Source of the DNA: Heligmosomoides polygyrus polygyrus
Lineage: Eukaryota > Nematoda > Chromadorea > Rhabditida > Heligmosomidae
Assembly (NCBI GenBank): GCA_947396885.1
Contig: OX377204.1
Location: 3,472,001 to 3,536,000, forward strand
Reading direction: 5' to 3'
DNA length: 64,000 nt
Position numbers and translations under genes: made by a program. How positions within the stretch are numbered: the stretch's first letter is position 1; every line of letters starts with the position of its first letter. The notes beneath the pieces were generated by a model. The model did no database searches and had not been told where the DNA came from. It worked only from the letters and a program-made list of their open reading frames with translations. Positions 1 through 12,700 of this stretch are shown piece after piece.

Positions 1-227
1 GTTTAATTACCCAAGTTTGAGGTACTTGCCTTCCAACAGTTTTTTTGTCACAGCAAAATTTGTTATGTGAATGATAATGAACACGAATGAAATGATATCC
101 CTCTCTAAAGTTTTTTAAGCAAAAAACTTGACTTCAATAGAATCGAAGTGTTGATATTGTTCAAGTTTCTGCAATGCGAATCAATGTGTTGTAATTAAAA
201 ATAAGTAAATATATAATTATTTTGCAG

Positions 228-781
228 GTTCGATTCCAAATGCAGGGCGCAATGCCGTTCAAGGGCAACTACATTAGTTACTACGACTTCAAAACGGTGA
301 GCTCAATCGCACTTTTCTCAGAGGGTATTCTGCTCGTGGACGCGTGTAGCGCAGTCGGAGGAGGCGTCGGCTGTCGCGTGCACCCGATACCAGGTTCCTG
401 GTTCGGATTTCGTCGAAGCCTTCCATCCCTCTGTGGTCGGTGAATTGGCACCAGACTTGTCTGGGAAGGATAAAGCGCTGACTTGTTCATCGGCTGATCA
501 CTGCAAGTCATTGCGTGGCCACGTACGCATTCAAATCGCCTCCACGACATCCGACATAGAAGTAGAATGCGTGGCGCATCCCAAAACGGATTGAATAACG
601 CCGTCTCTTATCCTTTTATCCTTTATTCTGCTCAGTTGAAGGCTTCTATGTTCAGAATCGTGTCGCTGTGATCGACGAGACGTTGAAGACGGGCAACAAG
701 ACCTGCTTCGTGATGCCTCTCGATCGGTCGAATCTGCACGACGCGGACGCGATGCGAAGAGCTGCCGCAATCGCCTCCAAG
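228..781 (+). CDS. BRICHOS gene exons 228-296 and 656-781
   Basis: The first visible exon follows the acceptor TTTTGCAG and ends at ACG before GTGAGC, in phase 0. The second follows TTCAG and ends at TCCAAG before GTTGGC. Joined they read FKGNYISYYDFKT-NRVAVIDETLKTGNKTC and then FVMPLDRSNLHD. The Asp in the VAVID segment and the Cys before FVMPL match the conserved Asp and first Cys of BRICHOS domains. The intron between them (297-655) is filled by a tRNA-derived SINE. Confidence 0.8.
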
Positions 782-3700
782 GTTGGCTGGCTTCAGTTAT
801 CTTAAAGCTTAACCTTATACTACCTTAAAGCTGTCTCCACCTTAATTAGCGTTTCCTACCCATTTAGAGACGGCCATCTGCTTAATAAAGAGATCACTTA
901 TAATGATTTGCCCTTACAACGTCTAAGAAGGCATGGCGCACTCGTGAAAAGACACGGCTTCAGCTGCAGTAGCCGAGGATCGGTTTAAAACCGCAGCTAG
1001 GCCTAAAAGCTAGGCCTAGCTTGGCACTCTGCTCTGCTGTCGTTGTTTGGTACCATGCTTGACTGAAAACATGAAATTATCGGCTTTTTTTTAATAATCA
1101 GAGGGTTACGTTTTGAATCGTGGAACCAAAATGAGAGTTCGAAGACCTGGTTCATGTTCTAAGATTTTAACGTTAAAGGAATCAACTAGCTCTTTGGCTG
1201 ACTCTGCAGCGTATTTATTATAGTTTGTTTTGCAAAGCTTCTCATCAGAGCGTCATGAGTAAATGTCTGCCCCTTTCTTTTGCAAAAATTTTACCGTCCT
1301 ATTCGGAAGTTCCTTCACGAAAGGTTTTCGAGCCTCTTGGAGTCTTCTTCATTTTTATTTCCTTCAACTTTATACAATATTGCACAGCCAATTTTGTCAT
1401 TTCGTGTGAAAGAGCTATGGAAACTGTTTGAAACACACAACTAAGTTTTAAATTTAAAAAAAACCTTTCACTGATAATAATGTCTCGAACAACATTTAAT
1501 TTCCATTTTCACATTTGAACGTTTTACACAGTTCTCGGTACAAGTCGTTACTGTGGCCTACATAGAGAGGCGAAAACGTGCCAGCCAATGGCAATCAAAC
1601 AGAGAATTCACCAAACGCTCACCAGCTAACCAGTGCACCGACAACGCACACCCTTTCTGGGTGGCACTACTGTTTAATGCAGTCAGATTGGTATGGTGTG
1701 TTCTTCCTACTCATGTAGGCCACATTGACGACTAGTACGATTTTAACGCCTCGCTGCTTTACTGATAGGCCACTGCGAAGATGTTGCAACAAAAAGGATC
1801 GGATGGTGAAAGATGGCGAAATGAGCCAGTTGTTTTTAAGGTTATTTTATTAGGTTGTAACGAAATAAATAGCACTGAACCACTGTAAATTTAAACAGTT
1901 AATATCTGGGCTTGTAGGCAAGTTTATTAATCGAAATAAAAACCTTCTGATTCTACACATCTTTGCCAACGTGACACAAGCTTCTCTATTCCAGTAGCAT
2001 GAAAATCAGAAGTTCTGAAGTTGACGAAATCTTCGAAGGCACTTTCGGCATCCTGTTGGTATTTGAATATTTTCCCTACCAAGAAGTCGCCAAGATGCTT
2101 GAAGAAATGGTAGTCTGTTGGGGAGAGGTCGGGAGAAAACGGAGGATGTGGTAGAGTTTCAATGCTCAGCTCCCTCAATTTCTGCAACGTCATTCGTGCT
2201 ACATGGGGGCGAGCATTGTCGTGCAGAAGGAGAACTCGCCTTCGGTTTACCAAGGCCGGCCGGATATCCTTCAACTTTTTCATCATTTCTTCAATTTCAA
2301 TGCAGTACTTCTCTGCCGTGATGGACTCACCGGGAGGGAGGAAGCTGCGGTGAATAATTCCCAGCGAACACCACCATACTGTCACCATTACTTTCTTTTG
2401 GTGCAATTCCGGCTTCGCAAAAACCTTGGGGCTCTCATCGCTGTCCACCCACTGTGCCGATCGTCGCCTGTTGTCGTACATTATCCATTTCTCGTCACAG
2501 GTTACGATGCGATCGAGGAATGGGTCCGTTTCGTTCCGTAGAAGCAGTGCGGACGAGATCTCATATCGTCGGTTTCTTTGGTCCTCAGACAGCTCGTGAG
2601 GCACCCATCTTTCCAGCTTTTTGGTCTTTCCAATTTCCTTCAGATGCCGGGCAGCTGTGTTGTGACTGACGCCAAAAACCTTCGCTATCTCCCTGGTACC
2701 TTTTTGTGGATCCTCCTCTACCACATCTCTCAGCTTGTCCTCATCAACATCACTATGCCTCCCACGACCTTCATGTTCTTCCAAGCTCTCATCTCCATTC
2801 CGGAACTTCTGATACCAACGATACGCCGTCCGAATTGTGGAACATCCTTGACCGAATGCGGCGTTGATCTTCTCGTCCGCCTCCTTAGCTGTAGTGCCCA
2901 GCTTGAATTCATACAAGTAAATGCCTCGGATTACCCTTTTGTTCATCTGCAAAAAAGTCAATAAAACTCTAAAGTTTTCCCATTTTTACATAGAAAATTT
3001 GGTACTCGCCGCTAGAGCAAGGTTTGCGCTTCTAAATGATATGCCACATGTTACGGTTTGTTCTTGATCAAACGCATAAAGACGCGCCAAAAAATGGCGC
3101 GAGCCAGTGCCATTTAATTCGTTACAACCTAATAGCTTATGGGCCTCACCTTATATTTAATATTTTTCTATTTCATCGCAGTCGCAAGCTGGCGCAGTCA
3201 GAGTAGGAGGCGTCGGCTGGGGCTCTTATCGATTTCAGGTTCTTAGTTCGGTTTTGCCGCCGTCTCATCTCAGAAGCATTCCATCCGTGTGGGGTCGGTG
3301 AATGGACCAGATTTATTTGGGGGAGATATAATAGAACGATGAGCTATACATCTATTGACCTTCACCTGTAGGCTGAATATGCATTCAAATCGCTATCCGT
3401 GGATGAAGCACATCCCAAAAGGGATTGAGCGACTCCATCCTCCTCTACTCCTTTATCCTTAACAGTCCTTAAACTAAATGAGTTTTTAACCTTCACAAAG
3501 CAATGCTGAATCCTACAGCGTTCTCCAAGTGACTAACGACATCGCGCTGAAGCAGCGTTCACGGCGCATTCCTGCGCATCAGTTAAGGTGCAGCGGCCGT
3601 CGACTGCTCTTCATTCCAATCAGTCCGCTAGGAACATATGTATTGACGGTTGATATTGAAGACAAATATTGACCGAACGGTCAGCCGCACTCGCTCGCGA

Positions 3701-6700
3701 CCACGACGCCCCTCCACCTCGTAATCCGAGAGGCGCTGCGTCTAGAATTTTACGTATGTTTGTTTGTTTAAGTCCCGAAATTCCAACGGCACAGATCTTG
3801 GAAATCCATTTCTCCATTCCTTTTATTCTGAATGGGGCGATTTTTTCGTGAAAATTTTCGTTCCATTTCAGATCCAATCCTGGTTTTCTTACTACATGTA
3901 TAGATTCCTAAGTCTGGAATTTCTTCACTAAATGAATCGCTAAAGGATAAGAATAAAGGACGGCATTACTCAATCTCCTTTGGTATGCGCCACACATTCT
4001 ACTTCTACGGGATATCGTGGAGGCATTATGAACGCGTATTTGGCCATACAATGACTTGCGGTGGCCAGCCGATGAACAAGTCAGCGCTTTACCCTTCCCA
4101 GACAAGTCTGGTACTAATTCACCGCTCCCGGAGAGGTGAAAGACTTGGTTGGCCTAGGCGGGAAATCCGAACCAGGAACCTGGTATCGGGTGCAGGCGAC
4201 AGTCGGCGCCTCCTCCGACTGCGCTGCACGCGCCCTAATGAACTCGATACTAAGAAAATTTTAAATTTTTTATATAAATCTAAATTTTGCATTTATATTA
4301 CATTTCCGTAGAAAAAGCTTTTACTTCACATACTATGTACGTTAACTAAATAACGTGCAAAAAACATTTTTTACACAACACAACAGCACCATGCAAAAAT
4401 TGTGGTTTATTAATTTATTTATTGTAGTGGTAATCCACGCAAAAAATTCAACAACAACAACCAACACAGAATACAGAGAATACAAGCAGAAAACAGATGA
4501 ATGCAATTAGTACAACAACATAATCGATCAACAAAACTGTAAAGAACTTACTGCAGATACCTGTCAATGAGCATTTTGCATTGCCCTATACAATTCGGTA
4601 ACTCATTTTTCTTAGAGAATTTCAAGAATTCATTGCCAGCTCGATTGGTGAAAAAGGTCTTATGCTGCTATTAGCCCTGGGAAATAAGATCTTCCACTGA
4701 GCGCCTCTTGTGTTGGAAAGTGACATTGAATAGAATTCGTACGTAGTTAAATATATACTTAAAAGAAGCATACGAAAACATTTACCTGAATTCCTATAGT
4801 AATTGGATTAATTAGTCGGTGTGTAAGTATCAGAAGATGTTCTATGTTCGACTGTCGTTGAATCTTGGCATTCTTTTCTTGTGCTGTAGGATCTCGTGTG
4901 AGAGAAGAGAGACGAAAAGGGGAGTAAGGCAACCCGACTGACCTTATGGAGAGAGCCGAGAGACTGCTAAGGCCTATGGTATACTCCCGCGTCGCTCCAG
5001 CGACGGGCGCGGGGAAACTGTCAACGGCGCGCCTTCGCTGCAGTGGCGGACGGCGCAGTGGGGCGCGGTTGTCAGTTGACGCGCTATCGCTCCCGCGATG
5101 CGTCGCAGAGGGGTGTTATACCTCCTCGTCGCGGGAGTGAAACATACTCCCGTGCGACGGCCGTCGCAGCCCGTCGCTCGTCGCAGTGCAGTGCACTGCG
5201 ACTAGCGACGGGCAGCGATGGTCGCGGAGGGGGAGTGCTTACCGTGCCCTATTCTACGCACTTCCGCTCACTTATTTCGGCATTTCCTTGGTTCGTGACC
5301 ATACCACAGCAATTTCAACACACGTCTAGTGATGTTGGGTGGTCATGCGATGTCTCTGTTGTTCTCCTCGTAGGGTTTTCGTCCTGGCTAGACTCATTTT
5401 GGGTTTTTTCGACGGCTTGAACGGCTAGTTTTTTGAGGAGATATTTTTCTGGGCCGTTTTTTCTCACTTTTCTGCCGATCCTCGCATTTTTTCGCCTCTG
5501 AACTTCCTCGCCGGCACTGAAGTCTACATTTCTGTGTCCGGCAAGTCACATGGAGGTTCTATTGACATGTCCGGCACAGAAATGTGCCAATTGAACGGCT
5601 AGTTTTTTGAGGAGATTGCTAAAAAAATTGCTGGGGCGGGCTTTTTTGCGATTGTAGCTAATTATTTTCGAGAACACATTCCCTTAAGCTTAGCGCACTG
5701 TGCTAGTGCCCAGAAGTGTCAGGCATGCACCTCGAGAGAGCCATACACAATGCACATAGAATCGACGAAATCAACTAAGTGAGCAAAGATTATCCATCTG
5801 GCACACTACAGGGCACTGGCAAAGTACGCCATGCGACTTCGAGAACTTCCATGTCATGAGAAATAAGCTGCTCCGATCGCTAAAGGCTACTCGAATCATT
5901 TTTTGGGCCGCCCACGACGAAATTCTCATGATCTGGTGAAGTTATACAAATGATTGTGGACATCTCAAACAGGTGAAAAGAACGATATCAACCTTTTCTC
6001 AAAATATGTAGCTATCTAAATTGGAGGAGTTATGAGCATGCGACGTTTTGCGACGGATTAGTCCATCGCAACCCTTTTTTGAACCGTGGGACCCTAGCAG
6101 TATTGCATCTTATGCGGGGTTAGGGTTTTGCGACTCTGCCACCGCTTTTGCTTCCTGTGCTCTAATACGGGTTGTCTCGAAAAAACTCATGCGCTCTCTG
6201 TGAGGTCAAATAATCTAGTTCTGTTGCATGAAAAATCTGTGTAAACTCGTTTTGAGAAAGGAAAGACTCGTAGATTAGGAGTCCGACTGCGATTAAGGCA
6301 TTTGATTCCTTTTCCTATACCGCTCGCTCCCCCGCTACATTTGTCTGATCATTCCTGCAGCACGATGCTCTCAGTTAGTCTATATGGGCTCTGGAGCGAA
6401 TTTACGACAGGACTCACGGTGGTTGTGATGGACGAAGCACGATTTCGTCACTGCACTGGATCAGCTGATTCGCTAAAATTCTGCAAAAGTCTCCGTCTGC
6501 AGAACTGCGTGAACTATGTCAGCCTCAGCGATGGCGACGGCTCGCGACGCGCATCGCGAGCCGTCGCGTCGCTGTGCACTCCCGCATCGCTGCAGCCGAC
6601 GGGAGTATACCATAGGCCTAAGTCTCGTCTCGTTCTACAACTTGCTCCTGGAGCTTCTGTAACTTGAAATGATCCTTGGGCGGGTAATTTCCCCAACTCC

Positions 6701-9700
6701 TTTTGTCTTCTCCAGACTCGGAAGAAGGCGGTTACGCCGAAGCCTAAGCCGAACAATCAAGCATACCAATCTTGGCTCAACAGCTTCACAAGAGATCCTA
6801 TCAGCAGATGCTTTTTTCGCCTTCGTGAGAAAAATCGCCCGTGATATCAGTGTCATTCTCACATCAATGCATCGACTAGCCAGAAGGAAATGCTGACTCA
6901 AGCCCTGCAAGCTCCATAAAGTCCGGAGTAGGCTCACCACCCCCAAACCGGCAGTATCTGATCTGGAGAGGCTCCGGCCACCTTTGCCATCGTCGAACAT
7001 CGTCAAAATCCGCAGGCGCTCATGGTTTGGGGAAGATTCTACAGCAACAGAAAGACTCCCTAGTTTTTGTGGACGAACGAGTAAAAATAAGCCAAGATGT
7101 GTACCGGCGGGACATCTTCGAGGCTATTGCACTTTCCTGGTTCCAGTAGCACTTCACCAATGCGCAGTGGGCGTTTCAACAAGTCTAAATCCCTGCGTGC
7201 AAGGCGAAAAGCACGCAAGCGTTTTGCAAGACAATTTTCCGGATTTCATCATGTCTGCGGAATGGCCACCGCATTCCTCGGATCTGAATCCGATGGACTA
7301 AAGCGCGTAGGCCAGGGTCCGTGCCAAGCGTCACCACAGTCCGGAGGCCCAGAAGGAATCTCTGCGTCGGGAGTGGGAACGACTATCTCCAGATGACCTA
7401 CGGCCCATCGCCAAAGACTTCACCTAGCGTGTTGACTTCTGTATTCGCGCCTAAGGGGGTCACCTCGAATCCGGTCGAATCTAGCGTTGCCCAGTCTATG
7501 TTGTTGTTATTCATATGTTAATTTGTAAATTTGTCAGTTATTTCACGGTTATATTAGGGGGGGCCAAAAGTAATGAGACACCCCATGCCGTGTCCATATA
7601 TCTCGTGGCTGGAGTCTGGATTCGTACTTGTTGTATTTGTATGTTTGTATGCTACTTACTGAAGCTCATCTGAAAAGTTACCACTTTCGCCCTTTCCAGA
7701 AGCATGCCAAAAACCCCAGCCTGTCTCATGCCGAAACCCCGGTCTGACGAGTCGACCTGTGTCGCGCAAATCTCGCCCAATTCCCAACCCCGAGCAGCCT
7801 GGGCTCAATATTCACGCAAGATGAGAAGTACGTCTTCTACCTTAACCCTGCCAAGCAGCGAGTCTGGGTGAGGCCTGGTGAATTGTTACCGACCTTCGTT
7901 CGGCGAGATGTTCACGGCGAGAGGCATCTTTGGAGCTTTTGGGTCTGCGCCCATGGATCGGTTTACCGGAGGCTGTTTCCCAAGAGCACCGCGATGAACT
8001 CCAAGGCCATGGTGAACGAAATGGAGGAGATGGGCCTCCGACTCGCTCTTATTCATTCGCAGCGCTTCAAGAAGGTTCTCCTCTTCGACAACGCCGCACC
8101 CCATCGGGAACAAGTAACCACGGATAAGCTTGGCCAGCTGAGCTACGTTCAAATGCCTCACCCTTCGGACATTCGCTGGACATCTCTCCATGCGACTACC
8201 ACTACTACTTGAGCCTACAGGACTTCCTAGTCGGAAGGGACACAAGAACCCAAGCAGTCCTTGACAACCATATCGAGCAGTTGATCAACACCAGGCTCAA
8301 GCAGTTCTGGAAGGATGGGATCAGGAAGTTGGCTGAGCGATGGCAGCAAGGTCCTTGCCCTTAATGGCAAATACACTCCTCAGCATCGTTGAGTTGTAAT
8401 TGAGTTATAAGGAGATAAAGATTTTTTTCATTTTGTCTCATTACTTTTGGCCCCCCCCCCCTAATAATTAAAAACCTTCATGGAACACCTGTATTTACAT
8501 TTAAGTCTTAATAAGCGCGTGGTAGCAAAGTCGAAAAAGGCGATACCGCCCGTCAGGCGAAACCGATTCCAGCTTCATGGTTTGGATCACCGCCTAGGCC
8601 TCCGGGGTCGATGAATTGGTGCCAGCCTCGTTTGAGAGAGATAAAACATTGCCTCATTCATCGGTTGACCACCGCAATTTATCTATAAACCAAATACAAT
8701 ACCGACCGTAACCATTGGTGTTTGAGTTGAGCGGAAAAGCGTAAAAAACGCATTTTTCGCCCTTTTTCCGACGGCGCTCATCAAAAATGAAACCGATATT
8801 CGAAATCAGCACCACCAGGCGATATTTTCACCGTTAGAAGGCGGTAAGCGGTTGATGAATCCTGCTCCTGGTTACTGAGCGTTCACAAACTGTGGAGAGA
8901 AGTGAGGAGAAGACATCAAGGTGGAAAAACGTCGAACGAATGTTTAAAAAATAGTTAGGTGACCTACACTCTACTCGACGCACTGGGTACCTTCCCCGCG
9001 AGATAATTATGCCCAAAGGGTAAGTCGTGCCTCCAGATATCCTTAACTGAATTGGTTTTTCTGCTGAGAATTCTCGCGGATAACTGACGTTTAAAAGCGT
9101 CATCAAAATTGGAAACGTGACACTCAAAAAAGGATGAGAAATGGGAGGCAATGCCCTTCGCTTGCCTTCCGAAGGGCCATGTTTTCTAGAGAAGAGAGTT
9201 TCAGAACAGCAGATAAAAGCCTGTTTTTTCTACCTTTCTCTTCAGCACTTTCCAAGCCATATAGAATATTTCTTTATTTTTACTGCTCACTTGTTGTGGA
9301 GATCATCTCGTGTTTTTCCCGAAGACAACCTTTAACGAGTGCATAACCTAAAAGCATTTTCTTCCAGAAGACGTCGCAAACCCAGGGATGGGACGAGAAA
9401 TGGCAGTATCTGCCGTCGCCGTTAACGATGGCCGGCCAGCAGATGTTCAACCCGGCCATCCCCGAATGCGTTGGAGCCAGATGGATCCAACTCGACTACG
9501 TGGGAAGCGATCAGAAGAGTACGTTCGCAGCGCACTTGTCCGCATCCGCTCGGACGACTGTGACAAAGCTCTGCTTTTCAGACCGAAAATGCTCGGACTG
9601 CTACGACTTCTGTCTGCCTGATTACGGTATCGAGAAGGACACAGTGCGTATCGAGGAGCAGCTGAACATCGTGAAGAGGATCTGCTTCTATCTGTTCGTG

Positions 9701-12700
9701 CCCGAATGGCGAACGTACGCTCAGGCCAACAACATTGAACAGGTCCGAAGTGGCTCTTCTCAAATGGTTTGTAAGCAGTACGATGGCATGTTTTTGGCAG
9801 AAACAAAATGAACCAGAAGACCTTTGGTCAGGATTTTGAAATGCCTTCCTTAAGAAGTAAGAGGCCGAAGTATGTAGGTTACGACGTTCAACTCTCTAAA
9901 TATTACTATAAATATCTCCTTGCAAGCTACATTCTTCGAGTATAAGACCTAAAGGACTCTATTATCATACCAACTCTATCACGAGCCCCTTGTGGTTCAC
10001 AGCTGCAAGGCTCTACGGGAGTGCTTCCACACGCATCAATTACTCTTCTAAATGAAATTGCAATAGGACATTCGGTAGTTTTCCCACTAATTCGAAGGAT
10101 GAGGACGGTACGTAGAAGAAAGGACATTCTAGTCGTCAAGTACTGCAAAACAAGTTGCGCAAATGAAGAGTTCCGCAATTAAAAATTCATCCCAGCACGT
10201 CAACCTCACAGGAATCCCTGTGACTGCTGTACTTTATCAAAGCTGCACGGAAACTACCGTACATCGAGAGACGAATTAAGCACGAATCATCACCTCTAAT
10301 GAGCATACGCGTTGCTGCTGATGCTGCTGCTGCCGCTGCACTAATCGTTCCATTTCATTGGATACCGTACCGCTTCTGACTGTTCTTCCGATTGCCATAC
10401 CTTCAAATGGGTGCTAGATTTTAACGTCTTGTAACACTTTAAATAACATAACACAGGCCACTTCAGAAAAAGGGGTCGTTTTAATGCCTTCGATTTATAG
10501 TTGTGCTCTGTTGACCTACTCGAATCGGTATTCGAATGATTTTCATTCGATTTTGAATACTCGAATGCGAATATTCTCAAAACCTGCAGTCTTCGAATAT
10601 TTTCGAATTCGAATACTGGAAATTTGTGAGCATTCGAAGCCATTCGAATATTCGAAACATTTCGAGAGCACAGCATTACTTCGACTCTGAAAGCATCACG
10701 TTTGGAATAAGTTTCGTTGTAACAACAGTTAACGAAGGATATAAGTCGAAAGTGGTCCAATTGTTCGGCAATGCAGAGGAAAATTGCATGGATACCCATT
10801 CTGATTCATAATAATTCTCTCTTTTTAAGCTGGCATAACGATGTTTTGTTGCAATCGAAAATTCTAGCGCCAGGCGGGACTCGAACCAGCACTCCCGTCT
10901 GACCGGGCCGGGAATGCTCTACGCCATTACACCACCGGCGCCGTTTGATCGAACGCAACATCCACATCGTTAGGACAGCTTACAACCCCGATACCAACCA
11001 CTTGAGGCTTGAAAAACTGATTTAAATCTTTTTTAATTTTGAGACGTCAAAAATTTTAAATCAAACAATCTTGAACAAAGGTCCTCTACAGCGCTTCAAT
11101 TTATCGGACTGAAACCTATAGATTATGCCAGCGCAGTCCATTGCCCAGTTGACAATTTCTGACATGTCGTCTTTCGGGATTTTAGCCAGAACAGCATCTC
11201 AAGGAATCTTGGCATGGTGCTAAGATGTAGGGCTCGCCAAGATTGTTATGCACCTTTGTTCCGGCTTACGTTTCTCCGTTGTCGTCTTCTTCAGAGCATG
11301 GAAAAATCGAATTACATTTAAGAAGCTACCTACCCCTCCCCCCAAATGCCACTTAATTTGCAGAGCAAGTCCAGGAGGCGAAAGAACCTGAATGAGCGCC
11401 TCAAACTATTGGGTTGTTCAGAAAGTAATTTCGGTTTTGAGGCGTATGTATGAACACTTGTTTTGAAAGGTTTCTGCCACTGTTATTTCTTCCCATCTAA
11501 CATATATGTTGCACCTATGTTGTTTGTATTCTTGCATTGTAATTGGAATATTCTTACCTTTATTTGTGTCATCAGGAGCAATTTGAACATGGAGCGTCAG
11601 AAGGAGCATTATCGGCACATCCTGCTTTTCCACTTCCTTAGTGGCAGAAGAGCTGCTGATGCTTTCCACGATATTAGTGAAGTATACGGTGTTCATGAGG
11701 AACGGACAAGTCTCCGCGTGCTCCAGCTATGTGTATCTGGGTCGCGAAGTCAACATGGCCAACGACCAAAGCTGAGCAGGAGGAAAAGAGCGGCTTGGGG
11801 AGCATTCAAGAGCGTCGAAGAAGTCGCGAAGAAGACGAAGAACGTCCGACTCCGTGCCCACCTATTCGACTCCACTGTTCTTCCTGCCCTAACATACGCC
11901 TCAGAGACCTGGGCTATACGAAAGCAGATCGATCAGCGCCGCGCAGCGTGGAATCGAGAGGACGATGCTCGGAGTGACACGACTCACGCAAGTGAGAGAA
12001 GGCCGTCGGAGTTCCGAGCTTCGCCGACGTTCGAAGATCAGAGACGCTGTCGCATGGGCCAAGTCGTCGAAAATTAGGTGGGCCGGCCACGTAATTCGAC
12101 TCGCAGACACCCGCTGGACGAGAGCCATCACCGACTGGATTCCGCGGGATGTCAAAAGAACACCAGGACGCCCATCAACGCGTTGGTCGGACTTCTTCGT
12201 GAAAGCCCTGAACGACCGATATGATGTTCTTCGTGTACCTCGAGCGAGAAGGATCCATTGGAGCACTCTGGCACGCGCGAAGGACGAATGGAGACGCTGC
12301 TGGCGCCCGCTCGAGCAAGTCGATGATCAACGGGACGACAGGTGATACAGGTGATATGGTGTCGATGCCATTTCACAGTAGTCGTGTGACAGTCATGGTT
12401 CGCGAAATTTCGGTCTGACTTTATGATGAGCAACGTTCTGGCCGGCCAGTAGGCACTGATGAATATCATTTAATGGCAATTATCAAAGCTGATACAACCG
12501 TACGAGTGCTCGCTGAGAAGACCAACGTATCTATTGGAACAGATCATAATCATATCAAGCATCTTGGAGTAGTAAAAAAGCTGGATGTTTGGGTGCCTCA
12601 TGAACTGAAGGAAATCCACTTGTCGCAGCGAATCAACGTCAGCGACTTGCACTATAAACGCAATAAAGACTATCCATTTTTGAAGAGAGTAGTAACTGAT

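Noticed and set aside
2203..2964. Plus-strand open frames opposite the intact mariner
   Set aside because: They are reverse-strand shadows of the transposase gene, with no independent start context or motif.
4946..5250. GC-rich stretch as a possible CpG-island promoter
   Set aside because: The GC-rich runs are the subterminal region of the PIF/Harbinger-like element and recur inverted at its other end.
9428..9811. Reading 9428-9811 as one exon
   Set aside because: Good splice sites at 9519 and 9581 and the divergence of the 21 intervening codons favour an intron, although retention cannot be excluded.
10341..10799. 152-codon open frame on the minus strand
   Set aside because: It covers the ATTCGAAT repeat cluster, has no family-like motif, and its composition follows the repeat; it is open by chance.
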